Below are positions 16,696-25,732 of a DNA stretch of 50,431 nt, in pieces. The position numbers were made by a program, and so were the translations under genes. How positions within the stretch are numbered: the stretch's first letter is position 1; every line of letters begins with the position of its first letter. The notes beneath the pieces were generated by a model that was given only the letters and a program-made list of their open reading frames with translations, did no database searches and was not told the DNA's origin. Source of the stretch: Ruminococcaceae bacterium UBA7217 (GTDB lineage Bacteria; Bacillota; Clostridia; Oscillospirales; Acutalibacteraceae); the NCBI GenBank assembly GCA_002490425.1, contig DKTZ01000044.1, positions 1 through 50,431 on the forward strand. Direction: 5' to 3'.

Positions 16696-17436
16696 TCATT
16701 TCTTTCTGTCAAGAGAAGCGGCGGTCATCAGCTTGTGCACCTCTTCGTCTGTAAGATTGCGCCAATCGCCCGGCTTTAACATTCCGAGCTTAACGGAACC
16801 TATCTGCGTTCTTTTAAGACGAGCAACCTCAAGCCCCAAAGCTTCACACATTTTCCTGATTTGACGGTTTCTGCCCTCATAAATAATTATTTCAATAACA
16901 ACTCTGCCCTCGGATTTATCAAGAATATGAACCTCGGACGGCATTGTCATTCTGCCGTCAATTTCAATTCCCGTTGTAAGAGCCGTAATCTGCTCCTCAT
17001 TTATCGAGGGCCTTATTGTAACTCTGTATGTTTTTGGAACGTGCTTAGTTGGATGAGTCATTGCATTTGCAAATTCACCGTCATCCGTCATTAAAAGAAG
17101 CCCCTCTGAATCACGGTCTAATCTTCCGACGGGGTAAATTCTTGTTCCCACATCTTCAACTAACTGTGCGACACACTTTCTGCCCATTTCATCATTAAGA
17201 GTAGTAATATACCCTCTCGGTTTATGGAGCATAATATAAGTTTTCTTTTTCGTTTTTATTATCTTTTTGCCTGCGACAACAACCGTATCTTTCCCCGGCG
17301 TTACCTTATCGCCAATTGAAGCTGGTTTTCCGTTAACCTTAACCTTACCTGCCGCAATCAGCTCTTCAGCTTTTCTGCGTGATGCAACTCCGCACTCGGA
17401 AAGATATTTTTGAAGTCTTACTTGTAAATCTGCCAT
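16696..17436 (-). CDS. rluB: 23S rRNA pseudouridine synthase, RluB-type
   Basis: RsuA/RluB-family pseudouridine synthase. The N-terminal S4 RNA-binding domain (about 5-60) includes LSECGVASRRKAEELI. The catalytic motif is GRLDRDSEGLL with the nucleophilic aspartate. The C-terminal signature EGRNRQIRKMCE is intact. The length of 246 residues and AAAGGAG ribosome-binding site are normal. In B. subtilis and many clostridia it lies beside dacB/scpAB-type genes, as here. Confidence 0.93.
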   Translation of the reverse strand: MADLQVRLQKYLSECGVASRRKAEELIAAGKVKVNGKPASIGDKVTPGKDTVVVAGKKIIKTKKKTYIMLHKPRGYITTLNDEMGRKCVAQLVEDVGTRIYPVGRLDRDSEGLLLMTDDGEFANAMTHPTKHVPKTYRVTIRPSINEEQITALTTGIEIDGRMTMPSEVHILDKSEGRVVIEIIIYEGRNRQIRKMCEALGLEVARLKRTQIGSVKLGMLKPGDWRNLTDEEVHKLMTAASLDRKK

Positions 17437-17438
17437 TA

Positions 17439-18512
17439 TTACTCCTTTAAGAGAACATCTTTTTCGGCGACTAAATCAACCGATTTAAACAATTTGCCAT
17501 CAGCATAAAAATCAACACGTCCAATAGCATCACCCTTAAAAACAGGCGCATATTCAAACTGCTTTATATATATTTTGTACGTATATGACAACGGTTTTTC
17601 TGAATAAGTATAATCTGTATTTTTTGCAAAGACGGCCGAAACACTGCTCTCTTTACCGCCGACTACCTTTAACTTTGGTAAGCCGTTTTCACAGGAAAGC
17701 GACATAGTTTTGGCAAGAGGAGCACAGTATTCATATAATTTTTGGTGATCGTCCCAATCATTAGGCGCAGATAAAGTAACTGCAATTAAGGTTTTACCGT
17801 CACGCTTCAGAGCCGACACCAAGCATCTACCGCTCTTTTTAGTAAATCCCGTTTTAACACCAATGTAATCCTCGGAAAAGGACAAAAGCTTGTTATGATT
17901 TGTAAGCACTCGTCTGTACGGCGGTGCACCGTAATAAGCCTTGACATTTTTTGACGAACAAATATTGAGAAAAGCAGGATTTTTAATAGCCTCAGCGCCC
18001 AAAAGCGCCATATCATACGCAGTGGAATAATGCCCATCGGCATCAAGTCCCGAGGGAGTCACAAAATTAGTATTATTCATACCTATTTGCCTTGCACGCT
18101 CATTCATAAGCTTTGAGAAAGGCTCAGTACTGCCTGAAACTAAATAAGCCGTTGCATTTGCGGCATCATTGCCAGAGCAAATCAGCATACCCTTAACGAG
18201 GGAGAGCATTGAAACACTGTCTCCGCCTCGAAGTCCCATTGACGTGCCTTCAACCTTAACCATTTCATCGGTAACGGTTATCATTTTTTCATCGGCACCG
18301 TTTTCAAGAGCTAACAGAGCCGTCATTATTTTTGTTGTACTCGCCATAGGCAGACGCATATCTGAATTTTTAGAATACAGGGTTTCTTTGCTGTCGGCAC
18401 AGATAACCACAGCCGCCTTTGCAGAAACCGACGGCTCGGCAAAGGACGGCACAGTAAATACCATAATCAAAAAAATTACAGTTATAAATAAAATTATCTT
18501 TCTCAAAACCAT
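17439..18512 (-). CDS. D-alanyl-D-alanine carboxypeptidase (S11 family, DacF/DacB type)
   Basis: Penicillin-binding protein trimming D-Ala from peptidoglycan stem peptides. An N-terminal signal sequence (about residues 1-26) precedes the S11 domain with the motifs STTK (SxxK nucleophile), SGN (SxN) and KTG in GVKTGFTKKSG. A C-terminal beta domain (about 270-357) follows. I placed the start at ATG 18512; TTG 18518 and TTG 18506 are alternatives and GGTGATGG lies close by. Next to ytfI-ytfJ and scpAB it is probably the sporulation-associated type that shapes the cortex or forespore wall, but vegetative use cannot be excluded. Confidence 0.9.
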   Translation of the reverse strand: MVLRKIILFITVIFLIMVFTVPSFAEPSVSAKAAVVICADSKETLYSKNSDMRLPMASTTKIMTALLALENGADEKMITVTDEMVKVEGTSMGLRGGDSVSMLSLVKGMLICSGNDAANATAYLVSGSTEPFSKLMNERARQIGMNNTNFVTPSGLDADGHYSTAYDMALLGAEAIKNPAFLNICSSKNVKAYYGAPPYRRVLTNHNKLLSFSEDYIGVKTGFTKKSGRCLVSALKRDGKTLIAVTLSAPNDWDDHQKLYEYCAPLAKTMSLSCENGLPKLKVVGGKESSVSAVFAKNTDYTYSEKPLSYTYKIYIKQFEYAPVFKGDAIGRVDFYADGKLFKSVDLVAEKDVLLKE

Positions 18513-18554
18513 CACCAAAAAATATTATGCTTTTTTGTGTGATTTGAGAATATA

Positions 18555-19007
18555 TTATTCAGCGCTCTCGGTTATATTCTCTTCAGCTGTAACGGCAATA
18601 TCCGCAACAGCCTTGTCAAACGCCTTGTCCATTTTTGCTTTATTAACAGCGACATTTACCTTATCAAACATTTCGGGAACAAGGCTTACAAGACGCTCTG
18701 CTGCATTGTCAAACGCAGTAATGTGTTTGATTTCAACATTTCCGTACTTATCTACTACAAGGAAAGCAACGGGAGTAATTGTTACGCCTGCTCCACCGCC
18801 GCCGCCGAAAATCTCCTGATTTGATTTTGATGGGAAATCGGAACCGCCCGAAGCAAAGCCGTATGTAACCTTTGAAACGGGAATAATCGTAACGCCGCCC
18901 TGAACAGAAATCGGCTCGCCGATTATTGTGCTTACATTTACAAGATCCTTAACCTTTTCAATGGTATTTTCAAGAATACCAGCTGCAGATGATGACTTAT
19001 CTTTCAT
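18555..19007 (-). CDS. ytfJ: GerW-family sporulation protein YtfJ
   Basis: The family block ASGGSDFPSKSNQEIFGGGGGAG-like glycine-rich loop and GEPISVQGGVTIIPVSKV identify YtfJ/GerW, a spore protein needed for efficient germination in B. subtilis. I chose ATG 19007 (150 residues) with GGCGG eight bases upstream; GTG 19016 is the longer alternative. It overlaps the end of ytfI, which supports coupled translation, as in the B. subtilis ytfI-ytfJ pair. The C-terminal alanine-rich acidic tail is extra to the family core. Confidence 0.93.
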   Translation of the reverse strand: MKDKSSSAAGILENTIEKVKDLVNVSTIIGEPISVQGGVTIIPVSKVTYGFASGGSDFPSKSNQEIFGGGGGAGVTITPVAFLVVDKYGNVEIKHITAFDNAAERLVSLVPEMFDKVNVAVNKAKMDKAFDKAVADIAVTAEENITESAE

Positions 19008-19695
19008 CAATAGCACCGCCTTTATCAGAATTTTTATTTTTATTGTTTTTAATTCCTTTAAGGAATTTAATACCTACTTTAAATATGAGCCTAAACGCCA
19101 AAACAACTATTGCGTTAGTAAAGAATATAGGTCTTACACTCAATTTGAATGAAAACTCAGCAGAATTTGAAGCTGCAAGGTAATCAGGCTCAACAATTGC
19201 GTTATATTTTTTTACAGGGAGAGTTGAGCATATAAACGAAAGAGCTGGAAATACTCTTTGACAGACTCTACCGTACTGAATCGCCGTAGCCGCCGCATCA
19301 CCGTTTACACAAACCGTCATATTAAGGAAAAGCTCTCGCAGAACAAGATGCTTTCTGAATGAATTTAACATTCTTCCGAGTGAATATGCGGCATTGTTTA
19401 CAAGCTCTATTACACCGTCAAAGCCTTTATTTTTATAGAATGTGACAAAAATATTGTCTTTCTTTTCGGACAGCTTTTTGTCCTCGGGAGCCTCTTCTTC
19501 AGGCGCTGTTTCTTGACTTTTAGGTTCTTTTTTCTTTTTTTCTTTCTTTTCCCACGGAAAAATTTTGAATTTAAGGAAAAGCCAAGATACCGTCATATAA
19601 AATTCATCGGTATAGTCCCCGCTAACGGTAATTCTTATGCTTAAAATAAGTACAAAAAATGCAATAATTCCGCCGATTATGTAAAGTGCAGTCAA
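18997..19695 (-). CDS. ytfI: DUF2953 membrane-associated protein (YtfI-like)
   Basis: One hydrophobic segment at residues 3-24, then a highly charged lysine/glutamate linker (about 50-80), a globular DUF2953-like region containing SLGRMLNSFRKHLVLRELFL, and a second hydrophobic stretch near the C-terminus followed by basic residues. It starts with TTG; GGAGGTGA just upstream supports this. Gene neighbours (scpB before, ytfJ after) match the known ytfI-ytfJ sporulation pair. Biochemical role is not known. Confidence 0.85.
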   Translation of the reverse strand: MTALYIIGGIIAFFVLILSIRITVSGDYTDEFYMTVSWLFLKFKIFPWEKKEKKKKEPKSQETAPEEEAPEDKKLSEKKDNIFVTFYKNKGFDGVIELVNNAAYSLGRMLNSFRKHLVLRELFLNMTVCVNGDAAATAIQYGRVCQRVFPALSFICSTLPVKKYNAIVEPDYLAASNSAEFSFKLSVRPIFFTNAIVVLAFRLIFKVGIKFLKGIKNNKNKNSDKGGAIDER

Positions 19696-19731
19696 CTCAT
19701 CACCTCCCTAAACTATGTAATGCTTGTTATA

Positions 19732-20301
19732 CTATTCAGCATTTTTCTGAATTTCTTCATTTTCCAATGCTTCGTCCTTGTTTTCTGAGTCATTGTCAGG
19801 CAATGGCGGCAATTCGTCAAGAGAAGAAATTCCGAATACTCTTAAAAATTCGGGTGTCGTACCGTACAAAAGCGGTCTGCCCGGTAAATCGAGCCGTCCA
19901 CGCTCTTCAATAAGCTTTTTTTGACAAAGAGTAGCTATAACGCCAGAACAGTCAACGCCTCTTACCTGTTCAACAAAGGATTTCGTAACGGGCTGATTAT
20001 ATGCAATAACCGCCAAAACCTCAAATGCGGCTCCCGAAAGCGGCGTATTTTTCCGCAATTCAAGAAAATCTCTTATTATCTCCGCATATTCTGTTCTGCT
20101 TGAAAGCTGGTATTTGTCACCGAGCTTTAAAAGACAAATACCGCTGCCTCGCTCGTCCAATTCGGCCGCAAGATTATATAAAATCCGTTCTGCAAGCTCA
20201 GGCTCAACGTCAAAAACAGAAGCTATTTTTTGAAGCTCAACAGGCTCGCCTGCCGCAAAAAGCACAGCCTCAACAGCAGATTGAATTTTGCTTGCTTTCA
20301 T
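19732..20301 (-). CDS. scpB: Segregation and condensation protein ScpB
   Basis: Winged-helix kleisin partner that works with ScpA and SMC in chromosome condensation. The core contains SAVEAVLFAAGEPV, FEVLAVIAYNQPVTK and the conserved ERGRLDLPGRPLLYGTT. I chose ATG 20301 (189 residues) because GAGG is well spaced from it; ATG 20310 is also possible. It overlaps the 3' end of scpA, so the two subunits are coupled. The last 25 residues form an acidic tail. Confidence 0.95.
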   Translation of the reverse strand: MKASKIQSAVEAVLFAAGEPVELQKIASVFDVEPELAERILYNLAAELDERGSGICLLKLGDKYQLSSRTEYAEIIRDFLELRKNTPLSGAAFEVLAVIAYNQPVTKSFVEQVRGVDCSGVIATLCQKKLIEERGRLDLPGRPLLYGTTPEFLRVFGISSLDELPPLPDNDSENKDEALENEEIQKNAE

Positions 20302-21038
20302 TCGTTCCATTCCTCGCTAACCTCACCGATTTTACTGTCTATAAGCTCAATTTCGGCATTTTCGCCGTCACCCGAAACGATAATCTTTTTTGATTTAGTT
20401 AGCTCCAAAAGAGCCAAAAAAGTAGCTACCATATCAGAACGTGACGAGGCATCCGAAAAGAAAGATTTAAACTTCGCTTTACTGCCTTTAGTTTTGAGCC
20501 TTGAAAAAATATTTGAAATTTTAGAGCCGACAGAAACAATTTTTTTTACAACAATCTCTCTGAATGCCTCAATGGGAGGCGGAATGTTAATTTTTTTGCC
20601 TGCGGCAGAAATATAAGCATTGATAAGCTCTTCCGGCTCGTGAACTCTTCTGTAAGTCTGGTCAATATCCATTTTTATAGGTTCTCTGACAAAGCAGTCA
20701 AACCCTGGAGTGTTTGTTTCGGAAAGTTTTTGAGCCATAAGCTTCATATCACGGTATTCAATAAGCTCGCCCTGAAGCTCTTTCTTAAGCTCCTCAGCCT
20801 CAGTATAAACAGGAAGAAGGGAAACAGATTTTAAATAGACAAGCCTTGCTGCCATTTCAAGGAAGTCCGATGCAACATACATATCGCTTTCCTGCATCTG
20901 TCTGACATATTCCACATACTGCTCAACAAGTGTTACTATGGGAATATCGTAAATATTCAGTTTATGTTTTGAAATCAGGTGCAAAAGAAGGTCAAGCGGA
21001 CCTTCAAATGCCTCTAATTTGTAGGATATTTTTTCCAT
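20298..21038 (-). CDS. scpA: Segregation and condensation protein ScpA (kleisin)
   Basis: Bridges the SMC heads with ScpB. The N-terminus has the family signature YKLEAFEGPLDLLLHLI and KLNIYDIPIVTLVEQY. A charged middle and a C-terminal winged helix (FLALLELTKSKKI) follow. The length of 246 residues is typical. It sits 14 bases downstream of the M50 protease gene. Confidence 0.96.
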   Translation of the reverse strand: MEKISYKLEAFEGPLDLLLHLISKHKLNIYDIPIVTLVEQYVEYVRQMQESDMYVASDFLEMAARLVYLKSVSLLPVYTEAEELKKELQGELIEYRDMKLMAQKLSETNTPGFDCFVREPIKMDIDQTYRRVHEPEELINAYISAAGKKINIPPPIEAFREIVVKKIVSVGSKISNIFSRLKTKGSKAKFKSFFSDASSRSDMVATFLALLELTKSKKIIVSGDGENAEIELIDSKIGEVSEEWNE

Positions 21039-21052
21039 AGCACACCGATAAA

Positions 21053-21727
21053 TTAAAATAAAATTAAATAGAACAGCCTTTTGAAAATGTTATAAAAGAA
21101 ATTGGTAATATAAGAAAGCGGAACAGTCAGAACTCCCATAAACAGCAGTGCGAAAACGACTAAAATAATGTACTGTTCATACTGTAAAAATTTGTAATAA
21201 TATTTTGACGGAATCAAAAGCTGTAAAATTCTTGAACCGTCAAGAGGCGGAATGGGCAAAAAGTTGAAAACGGCAAGCTGAATGTTAACAATAGCCGCAT
21301 AATTAAAAAACATATACACTGCAGCTAAAAGGAAAGACTCATTTGCGTTTATGGAAAATTTCAGGCAAAGAATTGCAAAAAATTCCGCAATAAATCCCAT
21401 AAGCATATTTGAAACAGGGCCTGCTATTGCCACAAGCGCCATTCCCTTTTTAGGATTTTCAAAGTTTCGTGGATTTACACCGACGGGCTTTGCATAACCA
21501 AAGCCCACAAGTAAAATCATTAAAGCACCCAATGGAGATATGTGAGCCATAGGATTCAATGTGAGTCGTCCCTGAAGTCTCGGAGTTTGGTCGCCGAGCT
21601 TTGTTGCCACAAGTGCATGAGCGTACTCGTGCACAGGCAATGTGCAAAATACAACAAATGCCATTGAAAAGACGTAAATTATTAAATTGCCTAAGTCAAA
21701 ACCGTTTCTAAATAAACTTAACAGCAT
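21053..21727 (-). CDS. Site-2 protease family (M50) membrane metalloprotease
   Basis: Polytopic membrane protein with the zinc motif HEYAH in LPVHEYAHALVATKLGD and a second metal ligand region FLPIPPLDGSRIL. It has about five hydrophobic segments, no PDZ domain and only 224 residues, like YwhC-type S2P proteases. These cut proteins within the membrane; in the scpAB neighbourhood of clostridia such a gene is common. The substrate is unknown. AAAGGA lies upstream of the ATG. Confidence 0.88.
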   Translation of the reverse strand: MLLSLFRNGFDLGNLIIYVFSMAFVVFCTLPVHEYAHALVATKLGDQTPRLQGRLTLNPMAHISPLGALMILLVGFGYAKPVGVNPRNFENPKKGMALVAIAGPVSNMLMGFIAEFFAILCLKFSINANESFLLAAVYMFFNYAAIVNIQLAVFNFLPIPPLDGSRILQLLIPSKYYYKFLQYEQYIILVVFALLFMGVLTVPLSYITNFFYNIFKRLFYLILF

Positions 21728-21753
21728 AAGCTAATCCTTTCTTTAAAAGAATA

Positions 21754-22584
21754 TTATATTCTAAAAGCTACGATTCTGTCAATATCATTAAAATCAAAAA
21801 TGACATTTTTTTCCGCTACCTTGTCTGAAAACAAGGGTAAAATCTCATTTGACTGAACATCACCGCACTCTAAAGCTATTAACCCGCCTTTTTTTACTTT
21901 ATCTAACCACCGTGAGGCAATACATCTGTAAAAGTCTAATCCATCTTTGCCGCCGTCAAGAGCAGAAACGGGTTCTTTTTGCACCTCTGTTTGCAAAAGC
22001 GGTATTTCATCACTCTTTATATACGGCGGATTTGACACTATCACGTCTGCAAAATGTAATTCAGATAAATCAAAGTCAAAAATGTCGCATTTTACTGCCC
22101 TTGTATTTTTTAAGCCAAAGTTACTTAGATTTTTATTCAGATAATAAAAAGCTCTGTCCTCTTTTTCAAACAGATAAACCTTGGAATCAGGTCTTAATTT
22201 CGCAATTGTAAGACCTATACAGCCGCTTCCCGAGCATAAATCGAACACAATCGGATTTTTGACATCTTTTAATTCATCTAAAACATATTCCACAAGATTT
22301 TCTGTTTCAGGTCGGGGAATCAGCACCCCCTCTCCCACATCAAAGGTAAATCCGTAAAAGTCCCACTTACCTACAATGTACTGCAAGGGTTCGCCGTTTT
22401 TTCGCCTATCTATTATTTCATTCATAAGCGAAACTTGATCATCTGTTGCCGCAACAGACGAATAATCATACGGCTTTGTTCTGATTTTCAGTATATCCTC
22501 AAAAATTACCTTAGCTTCAAAATCACCGCAACTGCCGAACGACAGCTCTCCGGCAGACTTTTTATAGAGTTCAAGCAGAGTCAT
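21754..22584 (-). CDS. prmC: Peptide chain release factor N5-glutamine methyltransferase
   Basis: Methylates the GGQ glutamine of release factors 1 and 2. The catalytic NPPY motif is in VIVSNPPYIKSDE, the SAM loop is DLCSGSGCIGL, and the N-terminal helical domain contains DILKIRTKPY-like family sequence. Length is a normal 276 residues. The ATG follows the DUF1385 stop directly; both genes are commonly adjacent in clostridia, usually with prfA, which is absent from the window. Confidence 0.94.
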   Translation of the reverse strand: MTLLELYKKSAGELSFGSCGDFEAKVIFEDILKIRTKPYDYSSVAATDDQVSLMNEIIDRRKNGEPLQYIVGKWDFYGFTFDVGEGVLIPRPETENLVEYVLDELKDVKNPIVFDLCSGSGCIGLTIAKLRPDSKVYLFEKEDRAFYYLNKNLSNFGLKNTRAVKCDIFDFDLSELHFADVIVSNPPYIKSDEIPLLQTEVQKEPVSALDGGKDGLDFYRCIASRWLDKVKKGGLIALECGDVQSNEILPLFSDKVAEKNVIFDFNDIDRIVAFRI

Positions 22585-23562
22585 CTATATTTTGTCATCC
22601 TCCGGATTATCTGTTATGCAGGCTTTAAGTGCTTCAATTCCGACCTCAATTATATCATCGGTCGGTTCGTTTGTTGTAATTCTCTGCATTAAAAGCCCGG
22701 GAGCAGAGAGAACCTTTACAAGACCGTTTTCATGCTTTCCCGCATATTTAATAAACTCATAGCCTATTCCCGTTACAAGCGGTAAAATGGCAAGCTTAAG
22801 TAAAATCCAAAGCGGTCTGCTGACAGACTGCAAATTCGGAAAAATAAGGACAAGCGCAGATGTAAGCAAGATACTTATAATCAAAATAACAAAAATAAAG
22901 CTTGTGCCGCACCTTGGGTGAAAGCGTTTCATTTTTCGTACGTTTTCAACGGTTAAATCAAGTCCGTTTTCATAGCAAAAAATTGTTTTATGTTCAGCTC
23001 CGTGGTACATAAACACACGTTTAATTGATTTTGTTCTCGAAACAATCCACATATAAAGCACAAAAACGAAAATGCGCACAATGCCCTCAAAAAGCGGATG
23101 AAGCTTTGAAAGGTCTGCATTTCTTACAATAAATTCATCGAATTTATCGACCAAAAGAGTGGGAAGATACATAAAGATTCCGAGAGCAAGCACCAACCCC
23201 AAAACCGTTGAAATAATGCCGATTACGGTCATCATTGCAGGGCCCATATGGTCAGTAAGCCAACGGTCTATTTTGGACATATCCTCTTCTTTTTCTTCTT
23301 CGGTCATTGATTTGTCTGCGGATTTCATAAGATATTTATAGCCGCTTATCATTGAATCAACGTATGTGACAACACCTCTGATTAAAGGTATCCCAAGCAT
23401 TTTATGCTTTTTTACAAGCGGTATATCGTGGTCAACCTCAACGTCAATAGTTCCGTCAGGCATTCTCACAGCCATTGCATTACCGGCGGGGCCTCTCATC
23501 ATTATTCCCTCAATAAGCGCCTGACCGCCGACAGATGTTTTGTGTTTTATTTTTTCGCTCAT
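22585..23562 (-). CDS. DUF1385 membrane protein (YqhQ-like)
   Basis: A conserved Firmicutes membrane protein with the family start GGQALIEGIMMRGP and the block FMYHGAEHKTIFCYENG. A conserved helical region HPRCGTSFIFVILI follows. About four hydrophobic segments lie at roughly 110-140, 165-185, 215-240 and 250-270. In clostridia it is nearly always next to prmC. Its function is not known to me, despite its conservation. AAAGGAAA provides the ribosome-binding site. Confidence 0.88.
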   Translation of the reverse strand: MSEKIKHKTSVGGQALIEGIMMRGPAGNAMAVRMPDGTIDVEVDHDIPLVKKHKMLGIPLIRGVVTYVDSMISGYKYLMKSADKSMTEEEKEEDMSKIDRWLTDHMGPAMMTVIGIISTVLGLVLALGIFMYLPTLLVDKFDEFIVRNADLSKLHPLFEGIVRIFVFVLYMWIVSRTKSIKRVFMYHGAEHKTIFCYENGLDLTVENVRKMKRFHPRCGTSFIFVILIISILLTSALVLIFPNLQSVSRPLWILLKLAILPLVTGIGYEFIKYAGKHENGLVKVLSAPGLLMQRITTNEPTDDIIEVGIEALKACITDNPEDDKI

Positions 23563-23574
23563 AGTGTTTCCTTT

Positions 23575-24978
23575 CTAAGAATTTATCGGTAAATTTATTG
23601 TGACAACCGTTCCCTCACCGAGAACACTTTCAAAATCAAGCTCACCCTTATGGAGAGCTATTATTTCATCACACACAGCAAGCCCTATACCGCTTCCTCT
23701 TGTGCTGTTATTTGCTTTAAAAAATTTTTGCTTTATCTTCGGCAAATCGTTTTTGGAAATACCGCAACCGTTGTCCTCAACAGTAATTCTGATACTGTTG
23801 TTCAGGCGTTTAAGTGATATTTTAACAAATCCTCCTCTTTTGCCGTATTTAATTGCATTGTCAATTATGTTGACAAAGACCTGCTTTAAACGGTTTCCGT
23901 CTGCATTTATATAAATATGCCCTGCGGAAATATCGGAAATTATTTCGATTTTTTCTCTTTCGGCTCTCTCCTGAATAGCCTCAATTACATCAGAAAGTTC
24001 TTTCACAATATCAATTCTGCTTATTTTCAAAGACATTTTTCCGTTTTCCATACGTGAAAAGTCAAGAAGCTCTTCAACAAGCGAGGTTAACCGTTCACTT
24101 TCTTTGACAATAATGTTTATTCCCTTTTCGGTAATTTCTTTATCACCCTCAGAAGAACGAATTGTTTCGCCCCAACCTTTTATTGCGGTAAGCGGAGTTC
24201 GCAGTTCATGGGAAACAGTTGAAATGAACTCATTTTTCAATTGCTCTGACTCGCTTATCTCATGAGCCATGTGGTTTATCGTATCGCAAAGCTGACCGAT
24301 TTCATCGTTATATTTGTATTTTTCAATAGATACATCAAAATCTCCGTTGGCAATTCTCTCAGCTGTCTCATTGATTTTCTTAACAGGATTTATTATTGAG
24401 CGAATAAAAAATGCACCTGATGTAATAACAAGTAAAATTATAAAAGCAGCAATTAAAACAATAATAATATAAATATAGATAAGCTGACGGTCAATGTCCT
24501 GCAAAGAAACAATGTAGCGAACAGCGGCGCCGCTTACCACCTCGCCTGACGGGAGCACATAAGACTGCGCCATTATTTTTTCTCCGTTCACATTTTTGCC
24601 GATCCACTCGCCAACCTTACCGTCTGCCTTAGCATAGCTGTAATCAGGATATTTTTCATCTCTTACCGAAATTCCCGTTGAAGAAACAATAACCTTACCG
24701 TTTGAATCAATAACCCAAACCTCCATAACGCTTTTATCTGAAAAGTTCTCAACAAACGCTCTTGAGGTTTTAATAAACTGTTCTTCCGATGAAAGAGAAT
24801 CTTTATTAAAATATGAAAGAACAACTGAAGAAGAACGCGACTCCAGTGTTAAGCGTGCGGCGTTATAATAGTTAGCACAAAAAATTACACAGAGAGAAAC
24901 CGCCAATATAACAGTGATTATAATAATGCTTAAAAGCACTGTAACACACCAGCGTTTTACTATGCTGTTTTTCACCAT
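23575..24978 (-). CDS. Membrane sensor histidine kinase
   Basis: Transmembrane segments at about 10-33 and 170-195 flank an extracellular sensor of about 135 residues. HAMP follows (IINPVKKINETAERIANGDF), then the phosphoacceptor HisKA with the histidine in VSHELRTPLTAI. The ATPase domain has the N-box FVNIIDNAIKYG, the G1 box DNGCGISK and the G2 box GSGIGLAVC. I chose ATG 24978 with GGTG upstream; GTG 24987 after GGAAGG is also plausible. It is the partner of the response regulator upstream. The signal is unknown; the extracellular domain looks like a PAS/dCache-type fold, though this is weak. Confidence 0.93.
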   Translation of the reverse strand: MVKNSIVKRWCVTVLLSIIIITVILAVSLCVIFCANYYNAARLTLESRSSSVVLSYFNKDSLSSEEQFIKTSRAFVENFSDKSVMEVWVIDSNGKVIVSSTGISVRDEKYPDYSYAKADGKVGEWIGKNVNGEKIMAQSYVLPSGEVVSGAAVRYIVSLQDIDRQLIYIYIIIVLIAAFIILLVITSGAFFIRSIINPVKKINETAERIANGDFDVSIEKYKYNDEIGQLCDTINHMAHEISESEQLKNEFISTVSHELRTPLTAIKGWGETIRSSEGDKEITEKGINIIVKESERLTSLVEELLDFSRMENGKMSLKISRIDIVKELSDVIEAIQERAEREKIEIISDISAGHIYINADGNRLKQVFVNIIDNAIKYGKRGGFVKISLKRLNNSIRITVEDNGCGISKNDLPKIKQKFFKANNSTRGSGIGLAVCDEIIALHKGELDFESVLGEGTVVTINLPINS

Positions 24979-25012
24979 TACAGTCACCGTCCTTCCAATG
25001 TTTCCTACAGAC

Positions 25013-25723
25013 TCAGATTACCCATTTGTATCCCATTCCCCAAACAGTAATTAAATGTACCGGTGAAGATGGCTCTTCTTCAACCTTATTTCTCAATCTA
25101 TGTATGTTTACATCGACGATTTTTTCATCTCCGAAGTATGAATCTCCCCATACAAATTTCAAAATATCATTTCTGCTGAGCGCTGCGTTGGGATTGGAAA
25201 AAAAATATTCCATAATTTGAAATTCTACCTGAGTTAAATCAATGTTCTCACCGTTTTTGGTAAGAGTGTGACTTCGAAGGTCAAGAGTAAATTCATTTAA
25301 TACAACAGAACTGTTTTGAACGCCTTTAGCGTCGTCTTCGGTTTCTGCGGTCATTGTGACTCTGCGATAAATTGCGTCGATTCTCGCCATAAGCTCAGAC
25401 GGTGAAAAAGGCTTTGTAACATAGTCGTCAGCACCTACAAGAAGCCCTGTTACCTTATCCATTTCCTGAGTACGTGCCGTAAGCATAATTATTCCTATTC
25501 GCTTACTTTTACTTCTAAGGTATTTACATACCTCTAAGCCGTCAGCACCGGGCATCATTATGTCAAGAATAGCAATATCTATCTCATTGCTGTTGCTGTC
25601 GAATAACTGCATAGCCTCAGTACCGTTAGAGGCCTCCAATACATCATATCCGCTTCTTCGAAGGTTTATCACTACGAAATCTCTTATAGATGTCTCGTCC
25701 TCCGCTATCAGAACTTTTTTCAC
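25013..25723 (-). CDS. OmpR-family response regulator
   Basis: Receiver domain with acidic residues AEDE near the start, phosphoacceptor D54 in AILDIMMPG, T in MLTAR and K in VTKPFSPSEL, followed by a winged-helix DNA-binding domain ending RLRNKVEEEPSSPVHLITVWGMGYKW. Start is GTG 25723 with AGGAGG at the ideal distance. It lies nine bases from the lipoprotein gene upstream and 34 bases from the histidine kinase. Target genes cannot be told from the window. Confidence 0.95.
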   Translation of the reverse strand: MKKVLIAEDETSIRDFVVINLRRSGYDVLEASNGTEAMQLFDSNSNEIDIAILDIMMPGADGLEVCKYLRSKSKRIGIIMLTARTQEMDKVTGLLVGADDYVTKPFSPSELMARIDAIYRRVTMTAETEDDAKGVQNSSVVLNEFTLDLRSHTLTKNGENIDLTQVEFQIMEYFFSNPNAALSRNDILKFVWGDSYFGDEKIVDVNIHRLRNKVEEEPSSPVHLITVWGMGYKWVI

Positions 25724-25732
25724 GTTATCCTC